Origin: Clostridium sartagoforme
GTDB taxonomy: Bacteria > Bacillota > Clostridia > Clostridiales > Clostridiaceae
Length of the DNA stretch: 62,623 bases
Reading direction: 5' to 3'
Assembly: GCF_004794105.1 (NCBI RefSeq)
Contig: NZ_SRYR01000013.1
Span: 1-62,623, forward strand
Shown here piece by piece: positions 1-7,500 of the stretch. Below the pieces are notes generated by a model. The model was not told the origin of the DNA, did no database searches, and worked only from the letters and a program-made list of their open reading frames with translations. Each line of letters starts with the position of its first letter. The first letter of the stretch is position 1. A program made the position numbers and the translations under genes.

Positions 1-40
1 ATATTTAGCTGACTGATACTAATAGGTCGAGGGCTTGACC
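1..40 (+). rRNA. 23S rRNA, 3' end only
   Basis: The first 40 bases carry the conserved 3' terminus of bacterial 23S rRNA, including ACTGATACTAATAGGTCGAG followed by GGCTTGACC. The rest of the gene lies upstream of the window. The exact 3' processing point is uncertain by a few bases. It is followed by 5S rRNA and tRNA-Ala, the usual clostridial rRNA operon tail. Confidence 0.95.
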
Positions 41-99
41 AATAAATTTTGGAAATGTTAAAAATTATTCATATGCAATTTTCAGAGAACACTCTGAAA

Positions 100-216
100 T
101 CTGGTGATGATGGCGTAGAGGAAACACTCCTTTCCATTCCGAACAGGAAAGTTAAGCTCTACAGCGTCGATGGTACTGCACGGGCGACTGTGTGGGAGAG
201 TAGAACGTTGCCAGGT
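100..216 (+). rRNA. 5S rRNA
   Basis: A 117-nt 5S rRNA. It begins CTGGTGATGATGGCG and ends GTTGCCAGGT, and the two ends pair to form helix I (TCTGG with CCAGG). The internal CATTCCGAACAGGAAAGTTAAG and the GATGGTACTGC segment are the standard loop B/C and loop E regions. It lies about 60 nt after 23S and 10 nt before tRNA-Ala. Confidence 0.96.
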
Positions 217-226
217 TTTTTTATAT

Positions 227-302
227 GGGGGTATAGCTCAGTTGGGAGAGCACTTGCCTTGCACGCAAGGGGTCAAGGGTTCGAATCCCTTTACCTCCAC
301 CA
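227..302 (+). tRNA. tRNA-Ala (TGC)
   Basis: A 76-nt cloverleaf with encoded CCA. The acceptor GGGGGTA pairs with TACCTCC, the D-arm is TAGCTCAGTTGGGAGAG, and the anticodon loop CTTGCAC gives TGC. The T-loop is TTCGAAT. It is co-transcribed with the preceding rRNAs. Confidence 0.97.
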
Positions 303-334
303 AGAAGTTATGTATGACATAGCTTCTTTTTTTT
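302..334 (+). terminator. rRNA operon terminator
   Basis: AAGAAGTTATG and CATAGCTTCTT pair around a 5-nt loop and run into T8, a standard intrinsic terminator directly after the tRNA-Ala CCA end. Confidence 0.9.
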
Positions 335-507
335 ATAAAAATTTATATTCTCATGAGGAAGTAAATAAAAGGCATATATAATTGATAATAAAAAAATATA
401 ATGTTATTATTTTTATTATAGTAAGTATAGTAAAATATATTTATAAGGATTAAATAATATATTTTGGATTACTTATTATAGTAAATATTAATAAAAAAGG
501 TGAAAAG

Positions 508-1017
508 ATGTCTTTTTATAGAGTGAAACAATTTATTTGGGGATTTTCTTCTTTATTTAAAGAAATAGATTATACATATGTAACTAAATTTTTAAATGAA
601 AAGGAAATAAATATTTTTAATAAATTAAAACATAATGATAAGCATCATTGTATTAGGGTTTGTAAAGATTCTATAAAGATGAGAAATGATTTAAATATAA
701 ATGTAGATATGTATAGGCTAGGAAGAGCTGCACTATTACATGATGTAGGAAAAAGTTATAGGCATTTATCATTAGTAGAAAAATCAGCCGTTGTTTTGCT
801 AGATAAAGCTACTAAGGGGAAAATAAAAAGGTATAATAATATAAAACAGATAAATGTATACTATAATCATCCTAAGATAGGAACTGATATACTTAAGAGT
901 AATGGGTTTGAGAATGATAAAGAATTACTTCAAGTAGTAAGATATCATCATAATAAAATAATTGATGAGAACAATGAAATTCTTAAAATAATAAAAACAT
1001 GTGATGATAAAAATTAA
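508..1017 (+). CDS. HD-domain phosphohydrolase
   Basis: A 169-residue HD-superfamily protein. An upstream His cluster (HHC, residues 46-48), the HD doublet at 78-79 within HDVGK, and a YHHN near residue 147 match the metal-binding order of HD hydrolases. Such short single-domain HD proteins in clostridia are usually annotated as putative phosphohydrolases; the substrate is unknown. The start has a GG-rich site (AAAGGTGA) 6-7 nt upstream. It is the first gene of a four-gene run: 18 nt to niaR, then the FAD oxidoreductase and DUF1667. The 170-bp AT-rich space before it should hold the operon promoter, but I could not single one out. Confidence 0.85.
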   Translation: MSFYRVKQFIWGFSSLFKEIDYTYVTKFLNEKEINIFNKLKHNDKHHCIRVCKDSIKMRNDLNINVDMYRLGRAALLHDVGKSYRHLSLVEKSAVVLLDKATKGKIKRYNNIKQINVYYNHPKIGTDILKSNGFENDKELLQVVRYHHNKIIDENNEILKIIKTCDDKN

Positions 1018-1035
1018 ATTTAAAGAGGTGAGGTT

Positions 1036-1542
1036 ATGACTTCTAAAAAAAGAAGAGAAGAGATAATAAAGTTGTTAATTAATAATAATTCTGCTATTAA
1101 AGGAACAAAGCTTGCAGAATTATTTTCTGTAACTAGGCAGATAATAGTTAAGGACATTGCAATTTTAAGGGCAGAAGGAAAAAATATTATTGCTACTCCT
1201 GATGGATATATACTTAATAAAGATATAAATAAAGTTAAAACAATAATAGCAGTTAATCATAATAGTAAAGAGACTATGGAAGAACTAGAGATAGTAGTTA
1301 AGTACGGTGGAATGATAGAAGATGTTATTATAGAACATCCTCTTTATGGAGAATTAAGAGGAAACTTAATGATTAAAAACTTAAATGATTTATATAAATT
1401 TGAAAAGAAATATAACAATAATAATGCTAAACCTCTTTCAAACTTAACTAATGGTGTACATCTTCACACTATTGCGGCAGATAGTGAAGATAATATTGAA
1501 GAAATAAAAAGGGAGCTAAAAGAAAGAGGATTTTTACTATAG
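1036..1542 (+). CDS. niaR: NiaR-type transcriptional repressor of NAD metabolism (HTH + 3H domain)
   Basis: 168 residues. The N-terminal winged helix-turn-helix (residues 4-58, type HTH_11) is followed by a 3H domain (about 67-168). The three diagnostic histidines are visible as H75 (VNHN), H101 (EHPLYG) and H142/H144 (VHLHT). In characterised NiaR/YrxA proteins this domain binds nicotinic acid with a metal, and the protein represses NAD synthesis and niacin uptake genes. No nad or nia target genes are present here; instead niaR is followed at 13 nt by an FAD-dependent oxidoreductase. RBS AAAGAGGTGAG lies 8 nt before the ATG. Confidence 0.9.
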   Translation: MTSKKRREEIIKLLINNNSAIKGTKLAELFSVTRQIIVKDIAILRAEGKNIIATPDGYILNKDINKVKTIIAVNHNSKETMEELEIVVKYGGMIEDVIIEHPLYGELRGNLMIKNLNDLYKFEKKYNNNNAKPLSNLTNGVHLHTIAADSEDNIEEIKRELKERGFLL

Positions 1543-1555
1543 GGGGTTTTGAATT

Positions 1556-2968
1556 ATGGATTATGATATTCTAATCTTAGGTGGAGGCATAATAGGATGT
1601 GCTGTAGCTTATGAGTTATCAAAATATAATTTTAATATTGCACTAATTGAAAGAGATTATGATATTGCAGATGATATTTCTTTTGTAAACACCTCTATTG
1701 TTTATGATGGCTCTGAAACATCAGATGATATTATGGCTGGTCTTGAGTATATAGGAAACTATATAATGGAAGAGACTTGTGAAAAGTTTAATGTGCCTTT
1801 TAAAAAGATTGGAGCATTAAGAGTGGTTAATGATGATAATGGTGTTAAAAAGCTTGAAGAGATGTATGAAAGAGCAAAAAGAAGAGGCATTAATGGAGTA
1901 TATTTAATAGATGATAATGATGCATATGATATAGAGCCAAATATAAAGCATAATATAAAGAAAGGGCTTTATTCTGAGAATATTGGAATTGTTGCACCTT
2001 ATGACTTAGCAATAGCCTATGCGGAAGTTGCTGCAGATAATGGGGCTATATTTAGACTAGAAGAGGAAGTATTAAATATACAAAGTTTAACTAAAGGATT
2101 TAGAGTTACTACAAACAGAAATAAGTTTACTTGTAAGGTTGTAATAAATACTATACCCCATGAAATCTACATTAGAGAAAATGGAAAAGTAGAAGATAAG
2201 GAACTTAAAGGTGAAGGTAGCAAATTTAAAAATATGAGCTATTTATTAGTTGATGATAATTATAAGAATAAATTCAATAAAATTGTTATCGAGACTTTTG
2301 ATAAAGATACTTTTGTTTTAAGCACTCCAACAACAACTACTGGATCATTAATTGGAATAAAAAGCACTGAGAGAACAAGCTTAAGTGATAATTTAGAGTA
2401 TGCAAATCAATTACTTGAAGATCTAGAAAAAAGTAATATTAATAATTTATTTAGAGAAAGTTATAATAAGGATTCAATGCTTATAGATGAGAGTGAAATA
2501 GATAAGGGATATATAAGAGTTACTGGAACTCATTATGGAAAGATAACTATAGCTCCAGCAATAGCAAAAATGCTTTGTGATACTATTGCTAACAATTTAA
2601 ACTGTACATTAAAGAAGAATTTCATAGATAAGAGAAGAGAAGTATATAAATTTAGAGAATTAAGTAAAAAAGAAGCAAATGAAATAATTGCATTAGACAA
2701 AAGATATGGAAAGATAATATGTGTATGTAATAATATTTCAGAGGGAGAGATAGTTGACTGCATAAGAAGGCCATTAGGAGCAAGAACTGTTGAAGGAATT
2801 AAGAGAAGAACTGGATCTGGATTTGGCAATTGTCATGGTTCTTATTGTTATGACAAGATAGTGAATATACTTGCTAGAGAGTTAGATAAAAAAGTAACTG
2901 AAATAGTAGACGACTCAAAGAATTCTAAAATAATTTCTAGTAGAATAAAGGAGTTTGATGATGTGTAA
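1556..2968 (+). CDS. FAD-dependent oxidoreductase (GlpA-like) with C-terminal BFD-type [2Fe-2S] domain
   Basis: 470 residues. The N-terminal Rossmann motif GGGIIG (residues 9-14), with an acidic residue ending the second strand (ALIE), marks the FAD-binding DAO fold of glycerol-3-phosphate dehydrogenase-like enzymes. The last 90 residues contain C389, C391, C426 and C431 in a CxC...CxxxxC pattern, which fits a BFD-like [2Fe-2S] domain. In many clostridia this protein, an NAD(P)/FAD partner and a DUF1667 protein form a GlpABC-like set; the third pyridine-nucleotide partner is not adjacent here. The substrate is not provable from sequence. RBS AGGGGG lies 7-8 nt before the ATG; the end overlaps the next gene by 8 nt (or 11 nt if its upstream ATG is used). 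Confidence 0.88.
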   Translation: MDYDILILGGGIIGCAVAYELSKYNFNIALIERDYDIADDISFVNTSIVYDGSETSDDIMAGLEYIGNYIMEETCEKFNVPFKKIGALRVVNDDNGVKKLEEMYERAKRRGINGVYLIDDNDAYDIEPNIKHNIKKGLYSENIGIVAPYDLAIAYAEVAADNGAIFRLEEEVLNIQSLTKGFRVTTNRNKFTCKVVINTIPHEIYIRENGKVEDKELKGEGSKFKNMSYLLVDDNYKNKFNKIVIETFDKDTFVLSTPTTTTGSLIGIKSTERTSLSDNLEYANQLLEDLEKSNINNLFRESYNKDSMLIDESEIDKGYIRVTGTHYGKITIAPAIAKMLCDTIANNLNCTLKKNFIDKRREVYKFRELSKKEANEIIALDKRYGKIICVCNNISEGEIVDCIRRPLGARTVEGIKRRTGSGFGNCHGSYCYDKIVNILARELDKKVTEIVDDSKNSKIISSRIKEFDDV

Positions 2969-3212
2969 TTTGGATTGTAAGAATAACAGTAAAGATATAT
3001 TTACATCTATAGTAAGAGTAAAAGGAAGCCCAAAATATAAAGTAGTGCCAGTAAAATCAAGTGAAGAGGTAGACAGAAGCCTTTGGATAGAATTATCAAA
3101 GGTTCTTGCTAGAATATACGTAAGTACTCCTATAAAGGTAGGAAATATAATATGTAAAAATATATTAAATACGGGTATAGATATTATTTGTACAAGGGAG
3201 TTAACTGATTAA
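2961..3212 (+). CDS. DUF1667 family protein, shortened at the N-terminus
   Basis: About 83 residues. The body, from TSIVRVKGSPKYKVVPVK through KVGNIICKNILNTGIDIICTREL, is the C-terminal half of DUF1667. Full-length family members are near 120 residues and begin with a four-cysteine Fe-S-type segment. Here only CNLDC remains, joined directly to the C-terminal half. An ATG at 2961 sits 7 nt after AAAGGAG; an in-frame ATG at 2958 and TTG at 2955 are also possible. It is translationally coupled to the oxidoreductase. The open frame is intact and the remaining sequence is conserved, so it is probably still a protein, perhaps without its own cluster. Confidence 0.75.
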   Translation: MCNLDCKNNSKDIFTSIVRVKGSPKYKVVPVKSSEEVDRSLWIELSKVLARIYVSTPIKVGNIICKNILNTGIDIICTRELTD

Positions 3213-3221
3213 CAAATAATG

Positions 3222-3250
3222 TTGACATAAATATTTTTTTATAATATATT
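3222..3250 (+). promoter_or_regulatory. promoter of the serS T-box transcript
   Basis: TTGACA at 3222-3227 is separated by 17 nt from TATATT at 3245-3250. It starts 10 nt after the preceding gene stops and directly precedes the T-box leader. Confidence 0.7.
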
Positions 3251-3267
3251 AAGATTAATATAATAAA

Positions 3268-3489
3268 AACTATTGAAGAGGCTAGTAATATTAATAATTA
3301 TTTTTAGAGAGTCGATGGTTGGTGTAAATCGATAATAATGTTATATGAATCCACCTCAGAGGGACTGTGATGAGCAGTACGGTATAAACCGTTAAATTTT
3401 TGAGTGAATAGCAATTTTTTTGTTATTAATTAGGGTGGCAACGCGGAATCTTTCGTCCCTTTATAGGGAAGATAGGTTCTTTTTTTATT
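3268..3489 (+). promoter_or_regulatory. serine T-box leader with terminator
   Basis: The leader holds a stem I region, a specifier position GAA-TCC-ACC with codon TCC (Ser) at 3350-3352, and the T-box core AGGGTGGCAACGCGG at 3432-3446, followed by a terminator built from ATCTT/AAGAT and CCCT/AGGG with a T-run at about 3480-3487. T-boxes bind the cognate tRNA; uncharged tRNA-Ser favours the antiterminator and allows serS transcription. The UCC specifier calls for a GGA-anticodon tRNA-Ser, which is not one of the serine tRNAs encoded just downstream. Confidence 0.93.
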
Positions 3490-3520
3490 TAAAAAAACAA
3501 ATCCAGGGAGGAGATATAAA

Positions 3521-4798
3521 ATGTTAGATATAAAATTTGTAAGAGAAAATCCAGATAAGGTTAAGGAAAATATAAAAAATAAGTTTCAGGATAATAAACT
3601 TCCATTAGTAGATGAAGTAATAGAATTAGATAAAAAACTTAGAGAAGCTAAACAAGAAGCAGAAGCTTTAAGGGCTAACAGAAATAAGTTCTCAAAGCAA
3701 ATTGGAGCTTTAATGGCTCAAGGAAAGAGAGAAGAAGCAGAAGAAATGAAGAAGAAGGTAACTGCAAATTCAGAGCGTTTATCTGAATTAGAAGTTATCG
3801 AGAATGATTTATCTGAAAAAGTTAATAAAATAATGATGACTATACCAAATATAATAGATCCAAGTGTTCCAATTGGTAAAGATGATAGTGAAAATGTAGA
3901 AGTAGAACGTTTTGGAGAGCCAAGAGTTCCAGACTTTGAAATTCCATATCACACAGAGATAATGGAAAAGTTAAGTGGATTAGATTTAGATAGTGCTAGA
4001 AAGGTAGCAGGAAGTGGATTTTATTATTTAATGGGTAATGTTGCAAGACTTCACTCTGCAATAATATCATATGCTAGAGATTTTATGATAGAACGTGGTT
4101 TTACTTACTGTATTCCTCCATACATGATTCGTAGTGAAGTTGTAACAGGTGTAATGAGTTTTGCAGAAATGGATGCTATGATGTATAAAATCGAAGGCGA
4201 AGATTTATACTTAATTGGAACAAGTGAACATTCTATGATAGGTAAGTATATTGATACTATATTACCTGAAGAATTACTACCACACACTTTAACAAGTTAT
4301 TCTCCTTGTTTTAGAAAAGAAAAGGGAGCACATGGAATAGAAGAAAGAGGAGTTTATAGAATTCATCAATTTGAAAAGCAAGAAATGATAGTTGTATGTA
4401 AGCCAGAAGAAAGTATGGAATGGTATGAAAAGTTATGGGTAAATACTGTAGATTTATTCCGTTCTTTAGATATACCAGTTAGAACTTTAGAATGTTGTTC
4501 TGGAGACTTAGCAGATCTTAAAGTTAAGTCAGTAGATGTTGAAGCTTGGTCACCAAGACAAAAGAAGTATTTCGAAGTAGGAAGTTGTTCAAACTTAGGA
4601 GATGCACAAGCTCGTCGTTTAAAAATCCGTGTAAATTCTAAGGACTCAAAATACTTTGCTCATACATTAAATAATACAGTTGTTGCACCACCAAGAATGT
4701 TAATAGCATTCTTAGAAAATAATTTAAATGAAGATGGTTCAGTTAATATTCCAACTGCACTTCAACCATATATGGGAAATTTAAAAGTAATTAAATAA
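3521..4798 (+). CDS. serS: seryl-tRNA synthetase
   Basis: 425 residues, the normal length for bacterial SerRS. The N-terminal helical arm (about 1-105, rich in Lys/Glu/Ala) is the tRNA-binding coiled coil. The class II motif 2 appears in the FRKEKGAHG...ERGVYRIHQF region and motif 3 as PPRMLIAFLEN near the C-terminus. It charges tRNA-Ser (and tRNA-Sec where present). It is expressed from the T-box leader just upstream; RBS AGGGAGGAG lies about 7 nt before the ATG. Confidence 0.98.
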   Translation: MLDIKFVRENPDKVKENIKNKFQDNKLPLVDEVIELDKKLREAKQEAEALRANRNKFSKQIGALMAQGKREEAEEMKKKVTANSERLSELEVIENDLSEKVNKIMMTIPNIIDPSVPIGKDDSENVEVERFGEPRVPDFEIPYHTEIMEKLSGLDLDSARKVAGSGFYYLMGNVARLHSAIISYARDFMIERGFTYCIPPYMIRSEVVTGVMSFAEMDAMMYKIEGEDLYLIGTSEHSMIGKYIDTILPEELLPHTLTSYSPCFRKEKGAHGIEERGVYRIHQFEKQEMIVVCKPEESMEWYEKLWVNTVDLFRSLDIPVRTLECCSGDLADLKVKSVDVEAWSPRQKKYFEVGSCSNLGDAQARRLKIRVNSKDSKYFAHTLNNTVVAPPRMLIAFLENNLNEDGSVNIPTALQPYMGNLKVIK

Positions 4799-4821
4799 AA
4801 TGTGAATATAATGACAAAAGT

Positions 4822-4858
4822 AAATAGAATATGTGAAATAAGCATATTCTATTTATTT
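4822..4858 (+). terminator. hairpin after serS
   Basis: AAATAGAATATG (4822-4833) and CATATTCTATTT (4843-4854) form a perfect 12-bp stem with a 9-nt loop. Only a weak T-rich tail follows. A second perfect 11-bp inverted repeat, AAGTAAAAGAT/ATCTTTTACTT at 4966-4996, lies in the otherwise featureless spacer before the tRNA promoter. Confidence 0.65.
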
Positions 4859-5024
4859 TGCTAGTAGTTAGCTATTTAAAAAGAAATAATTCAATAATTA
4901 AGAGGATCTTTGCTAGGTAAAACTCTTTTTTATTTATATGGATATGTCTTTATAAAGATTTTTCTAAGTAAAAGATCACTTTGCAATCTTTTACTTATTC
5001 TTATAAAAATAATTTATAAAAATG

Positions 5025-5053
5025 TTGACATAATATTTTTATGTTGATATAAT
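5025..5053 (+). promoter_or_regulatory. promoter of first tRNA-Ser gene
   Basis: TTGACA (5025-5030), 17-nt spacer, TATAAT (5048-5053): a consensus sigma-A promoter 24 nt before the tRNA. Confidence 0.85.
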
Positions 5054-5077
5054 CATATTTGTCGAAAGACGGAATGA

Positions 5078-5168
5078 GGAGAGATGGTCGAGCTGGCTTA
5101 AGGCACCGGTCTTGAAAACCGGCGTACCTTTGCGGGTACCGTGGGTTCAAATCCCACTCTCTCCGCCA
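5078..5168 (+). tRNA. tRNA-Ser (TGA), copy 1
   Basis: A 91-nt class II tRNA with encoded CCA. The acceptor GGAGAGA pairs with TCTCTCC; the anticodon loop CTTGAAA gives TGA. The long variable arm (GTACC...GGTAC) is typical of tRNA-Ser. Copies 2 and 3 are identical. Confidence 0.97.
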
Positions 5169-5171
5169 ATT

Positions 5172-5201
5172 AAAGAACATCTAAATTAGGTGTTCTTTTT
5201 T
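5172..5201 (+). terminator. terminator of tRNA-Ser copy 1
   Basis: AAAGAACA and TGTTCTTT form the stem, followed by T's. The same structure recurs 326 nt later. Confidence 0.8.
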
Positions 5202-5350
5202 AATAAAAATATGAAGTTTAGTAATATATAATTTATGGAATAAGCTATATATTATTAATGAAATACTATTTTAAATATAAGTATAAATGTAGAAAATTTT
5301 TATATAAGTTTAAAATAATAAAATTTATTAAAAAAAATTAAAAATAATAA

Positions 5351-5379
5351 TTGACAATATATATAGTGGTTGCTATAAT
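5351..5379 (+). promoter_or_regulatory. promoter of tRNA-Ser copy 2
   Basis: TTGACA (5351-5356), 17-nt spacer, TATAAT (5374-5379). Confidence 0.85.
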
Positions 5380-5403
5380 AATATTTGTCGCAAGACGGAA
5401 TAT

Positions 5404-5494
5404 GGAGAGATGGTCGAGCTGGCTTAAGGCACCGGTCTTGAAAACCGGCGTACCTTTGCGGGTACCGTGGGTTCAAATCCCACTCTCTCCGCCA
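5404..5494 (+). tRNA. tRNA-Ser (TGA), copy 2
   Basis: Identical to copy 1 (91 nt, anticodon TGA, CCA encoded). It has its own promoter and terminator inside the duplicated unit. Confidence 0.97.
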
Positions 5495-5497
5495 ATT

Positions 5498-5527
5498 AAA
5501 GAACATCTAAATTAGGTGTTCTTTTTT
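5498..5527 (+). terminator. terminator of tRNA-Ser copy 2
   Basis: Same AAAGAACA/TGTTCTTT stem and T-run as at 5172-5201. Confidence 0.8.
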
Positions 5528-5676
5528 AATAAAAATATGAAGTTTAGTAATATATAATTTATGGAATAAGCTATATATTATTAATGAAATACTATTTTAA
5601 ATATAAGTATAAATGTAGAAAATTTTTATATAAGTTTAAAATAATAAAATTTATTAAAAAAAATTAAAAATAATAA

Positions 5677-5705
5677 TTGACAATATATATAGTGGTTGCT
5701 ATAAT
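5677..5705 (+). promoter_or_regulatory. promoter of tRNA-Ser copy 3 and tRNA-Ser (GCT)
   Basis: TTGACA, 17-nt spacer, TATAAT, identical to the promoter at 5351-5379. It should drive both following tRNAs, since no terminator separates them. Confidence 0.85.
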
Positions 5706-5729
5706 AATATTTGTCGCAAGACGGAATAT

Positions 5730-5820
5730 GGAGAGATGGTCGAGCTGGCTTAAGGCACCGGTCTTGAAAACCGGCGTACCTTTGCGGGTACCGTGGGTTC
5801 AAATCCCACTCTCTCCGCCA
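5730..5820 (+). tRNA. tRNA-Ser (TGA), copy 3
   Basis: Third identical 91-nt copy. The sequence after its CCA diverges from the repeat unit, and a different serine tRNA follows after 23 nt. Confidence 0.97.
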
Positions 5821-5843
5821 TATAACCTTTATAGAAGGCACAT

Positions 5844-5934
5844 GGAGAAATACTCAAGTGGCTGAAGAGGCGCCCCTGCTAAGGGCGTAGGTCGGGCAAC
5901 TGGCGCCCGGGTTCAAATCCCGGTTTCTCCGCCA
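5844..5934 (+). tRNA. tRNA-Ser (GCT)
   Basis: A 91-nt class II tRNA. The acceptor GGAGAAA pairs with TTTCTCC, the anticodon loop CTGCTAA gives GCT (reads AGC/AGU), and it has a long variable arm and encoded CCA. It lies 23 nt after the third TGA copy and is probably co-transcribed with it. Confidence 0.97.
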
Positions 5935-5965
5935 AAAGCATCTAATTTATTAGATGCTTTTTTTT
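5935..5965 (+). terminator. tRNA-Ser cluster terminator
   Basis: AAAGCATCTA and TAGATGCTTT form a perfect 10-bp stem with a 6-nt loop, followed by a T-run. Confidence 0.92.
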
Positions 5966-6084
5966 ATTGTATTTAAAATTATAAATTTATTGAATTTATA
6001 CAAATATGCTTCTTTATGGGAGTGTAAAATATATAATTATATAAATTCAAAATAATATATAAATTAGGATAAAAAATATAATTT

Positions 6085-6200
6085 GAGATTAAATAATATA
6101 AGATATAGAAACTGAGATTAAATAATATAATATATATAAAATGAGATTTAACAATATAAAATATATAAATTGGAATGAAGTAATATAGGATAAATAAATT
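6085..6200. repeat. AT-rich 29-bp tandem repeat, four degenerate units
   Basis: Units begin at 6085, 6114, 6143 and 6172. The first three start GAGATTAAATAATATAA or a close variant; the fourth is diverged (GGAATGAAGTAATATAGG). There are no spacers between units. The rest of 5966-6358 shows nothing but AT-rich sequence and the glcK ribosome binding site. Confidence 0.7.
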
Positions 6201-6358
6201 TATATGAATTAAAAATAATATGGATAAAGCAATTATATAGTTAGTCTTCAATAAAGTACATATAACAAAATAATTCAATGATGTTGTAAGCAATATACTA
6301 AAATGATATACTGTCCTTATTAAAAGAGAAATTTAAAATGCTATATAGGGGGATTAAA

Positions 6359-7303
6359 ATGGATAAGAAGTATGTAGTTGGTGTTGATTTAGGCGGAACA
6401 AAAATATATACTGCGCTAGTTGACTTAGATGGAAACATGATAAATGAAATAACAGTAAAAACTGAAGCTCATAAAGGGGATAAAGCAGTATTAGAGAAAT
6501 TAATAAGCACTATAGATACAGTTTTAGAAGGTATAGATATTAATGAAGTTAAGGCTATAGGAGTTGGTTCTCCAGGACCATTAGACATAAAAAAAGGATT
6601 AATTGTTTATACTCCTAATCTACCTTTTAAGAATTTTAATATAGTTAAGCCTATAAAGGAAAAATATAATATACCTACTTATTTAGATAATGATGCAAAT
6701 GCAGCTACATTAGGAGAGTTTATGTTTGGTGCAGGAAAAGGAAGCACAAATATGGTTTATGTAACTGTAAGTACTGGAATAGGCGGCGGAGCTATAATAA
6801 ATGGTAGCTTATTCAGAGGAAGCACTGCTAATGCATTAGAAATAGGCCATACAACTGTTATGAAGGGCGGTCCAAGATGTGGATGCGGTAACACTGGATG
6901 TGCTGAAGCAGTAGCATCAGGAACGGCTATAATGAAAAGAGGAAGAGAAGCTGTAGAGAGTAAGGTAGAAACATCATTAAAAGATTATGATGAAGTTACA
7001 GCAAAAGAAGTTTTCATAGAAGCTGAAAAGGGAGATAAAGTATCTCAAGATATACTAAATGACGCATTATCTTATTTAGGAATTACAATTGCAAATATAG
7101 CTAACTCATTTGATCCAGACAAGATAGTTATGGGGGGCGGAGTTAGTCAAGCTGGTAATATAGTTTTTGAAAAGATAGATTATGAAATGGAAAGAAGATG
7201 TCTAAAAATAATCTATGATAACTGTAAAATTGAAAAAGCTGTTTTAGGTAGTAAGGCAGGAGTATTAGGAGCTGCTGCATTAGCAATTTTAGAAAGCAAA
7301 TAA
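6359..7303 (+). CDS. glcK: ROK-family glucokinase
   Basis: 314 residues from the ATG at 6359, chosen because AGGGGGA ends 5-6 nt upstream; an in-frame ATG at 6338 has no good site. The phosphate motif DLGGTK lies near the N-terminus. The Zn-binding ROK signature GHTTV...CGCGNTGCAEAVASG is intact, as is the LDNDANAATLGE catalytic Asp region. It phosphorylates glucose with ATP in the cytoplasm. It stands alone between terminators. N-acetyl-sugar kinase activity is possible in this family, but the sequence resembles Firmicute GlcK. Confidence 0.9.
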   Translation: MDKKYVVGVDLGGTKIYTALVDLDGNMINEITVKTEAHKGDKAVLEKLISTIDTVLEGIDINEVKAIGVGSPGPLDIKKGLIVYTPNLPFKNFNIVKPIKEKYNIPTYLDNDANAATLGEFMFGAGKGSTNMVYVTVSTGIGGGAIINGSLFRGSTANALEIGHTTVMKGGPRCGCGNTGCAEAVASGTAIMKRGREAVESKVETSLKDYDEVTAKEVFIEAEKGDKVSQDILNDALSYLGITIANIANSFDPDKIVMGGGVSQAGNIVFEKIDYEMERRCLKIIYDNCKIEKAVLGSKAGVLGAAALAILESK

Positions 7304-7310
7304 GGATATT

Positions 7311-7380
7311 AACTTCCAATAATATACTTAATTCATTAGATACATAGAATATTTAATGGATTTATATTATTGGAAGTTTT
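7311..7380 (+). terminator. terminator after glcK
   Basis: AACTTCCAATAATATA (7311-7326) pairs perfectly with TATATTATTGGAAGTT (7363-7378) and is followed by TTATTTTC. The loop contains a small CATTA/TAATG stem. Confidence 0.8.
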
Positions 7381-7500
7381 ATTTTCATATAACCTTTTCT
7401 AATTTCAATTTCATAATAAAAGAACTATAATAAAATAGAAAACGATAATTTGGATATAATTTAGATATAATTTAGATATAAAATAAATAGGAGAGTAAAT

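Larger units (their letters stand above)
5078..5729 (+). repeat. 326-bp tandem duplication of a tRNA-Ser gene with its terminator and promoter
   Basis: The segments 5078-5403 and 5404-5729 appear identical by eye over their full length, and the tRNA part is repeated a third time at 5730-5820. Each unit contains the 91-nt tRNA, a terminator (AAAGAACA...TGTTCTTT, at 5172-5201 and 5498-5527) and a promoter for the next copy (TTGACA-17-TATAAT, at 5351-5379 and 5677-5705). The promoter of copy 1 differs in sequence, so the duplication junction falls at the tRNA itself. Confidence 0.93.

Noticed and set aside
49..381. 110-residue open frame across the 5S rRNA and tRNA-Ala
   Set aside because: It overlaps structured rRNA/tRNA genes and has no ribosome binding site.
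5300..5841. Two minus-strand open frames through the tRNA-Ser copies
   Set aside because: They are the antisense of tRNA genes (the WRREWDLNPRYPQR pattern is a well-known tRNA-antisense artefact).
6085..6200. Possible CRISPR array, since the repeat length is 29
   Set aside because: The units abut directly with no spacers and decay in sequence.
5979..6293. 104-residue minus-strand frame rich in Ile/Tyr/Leu
   Set aside because: Low-complexity translation of the AT-rich 29-bp repeats; no ribosome binding site.
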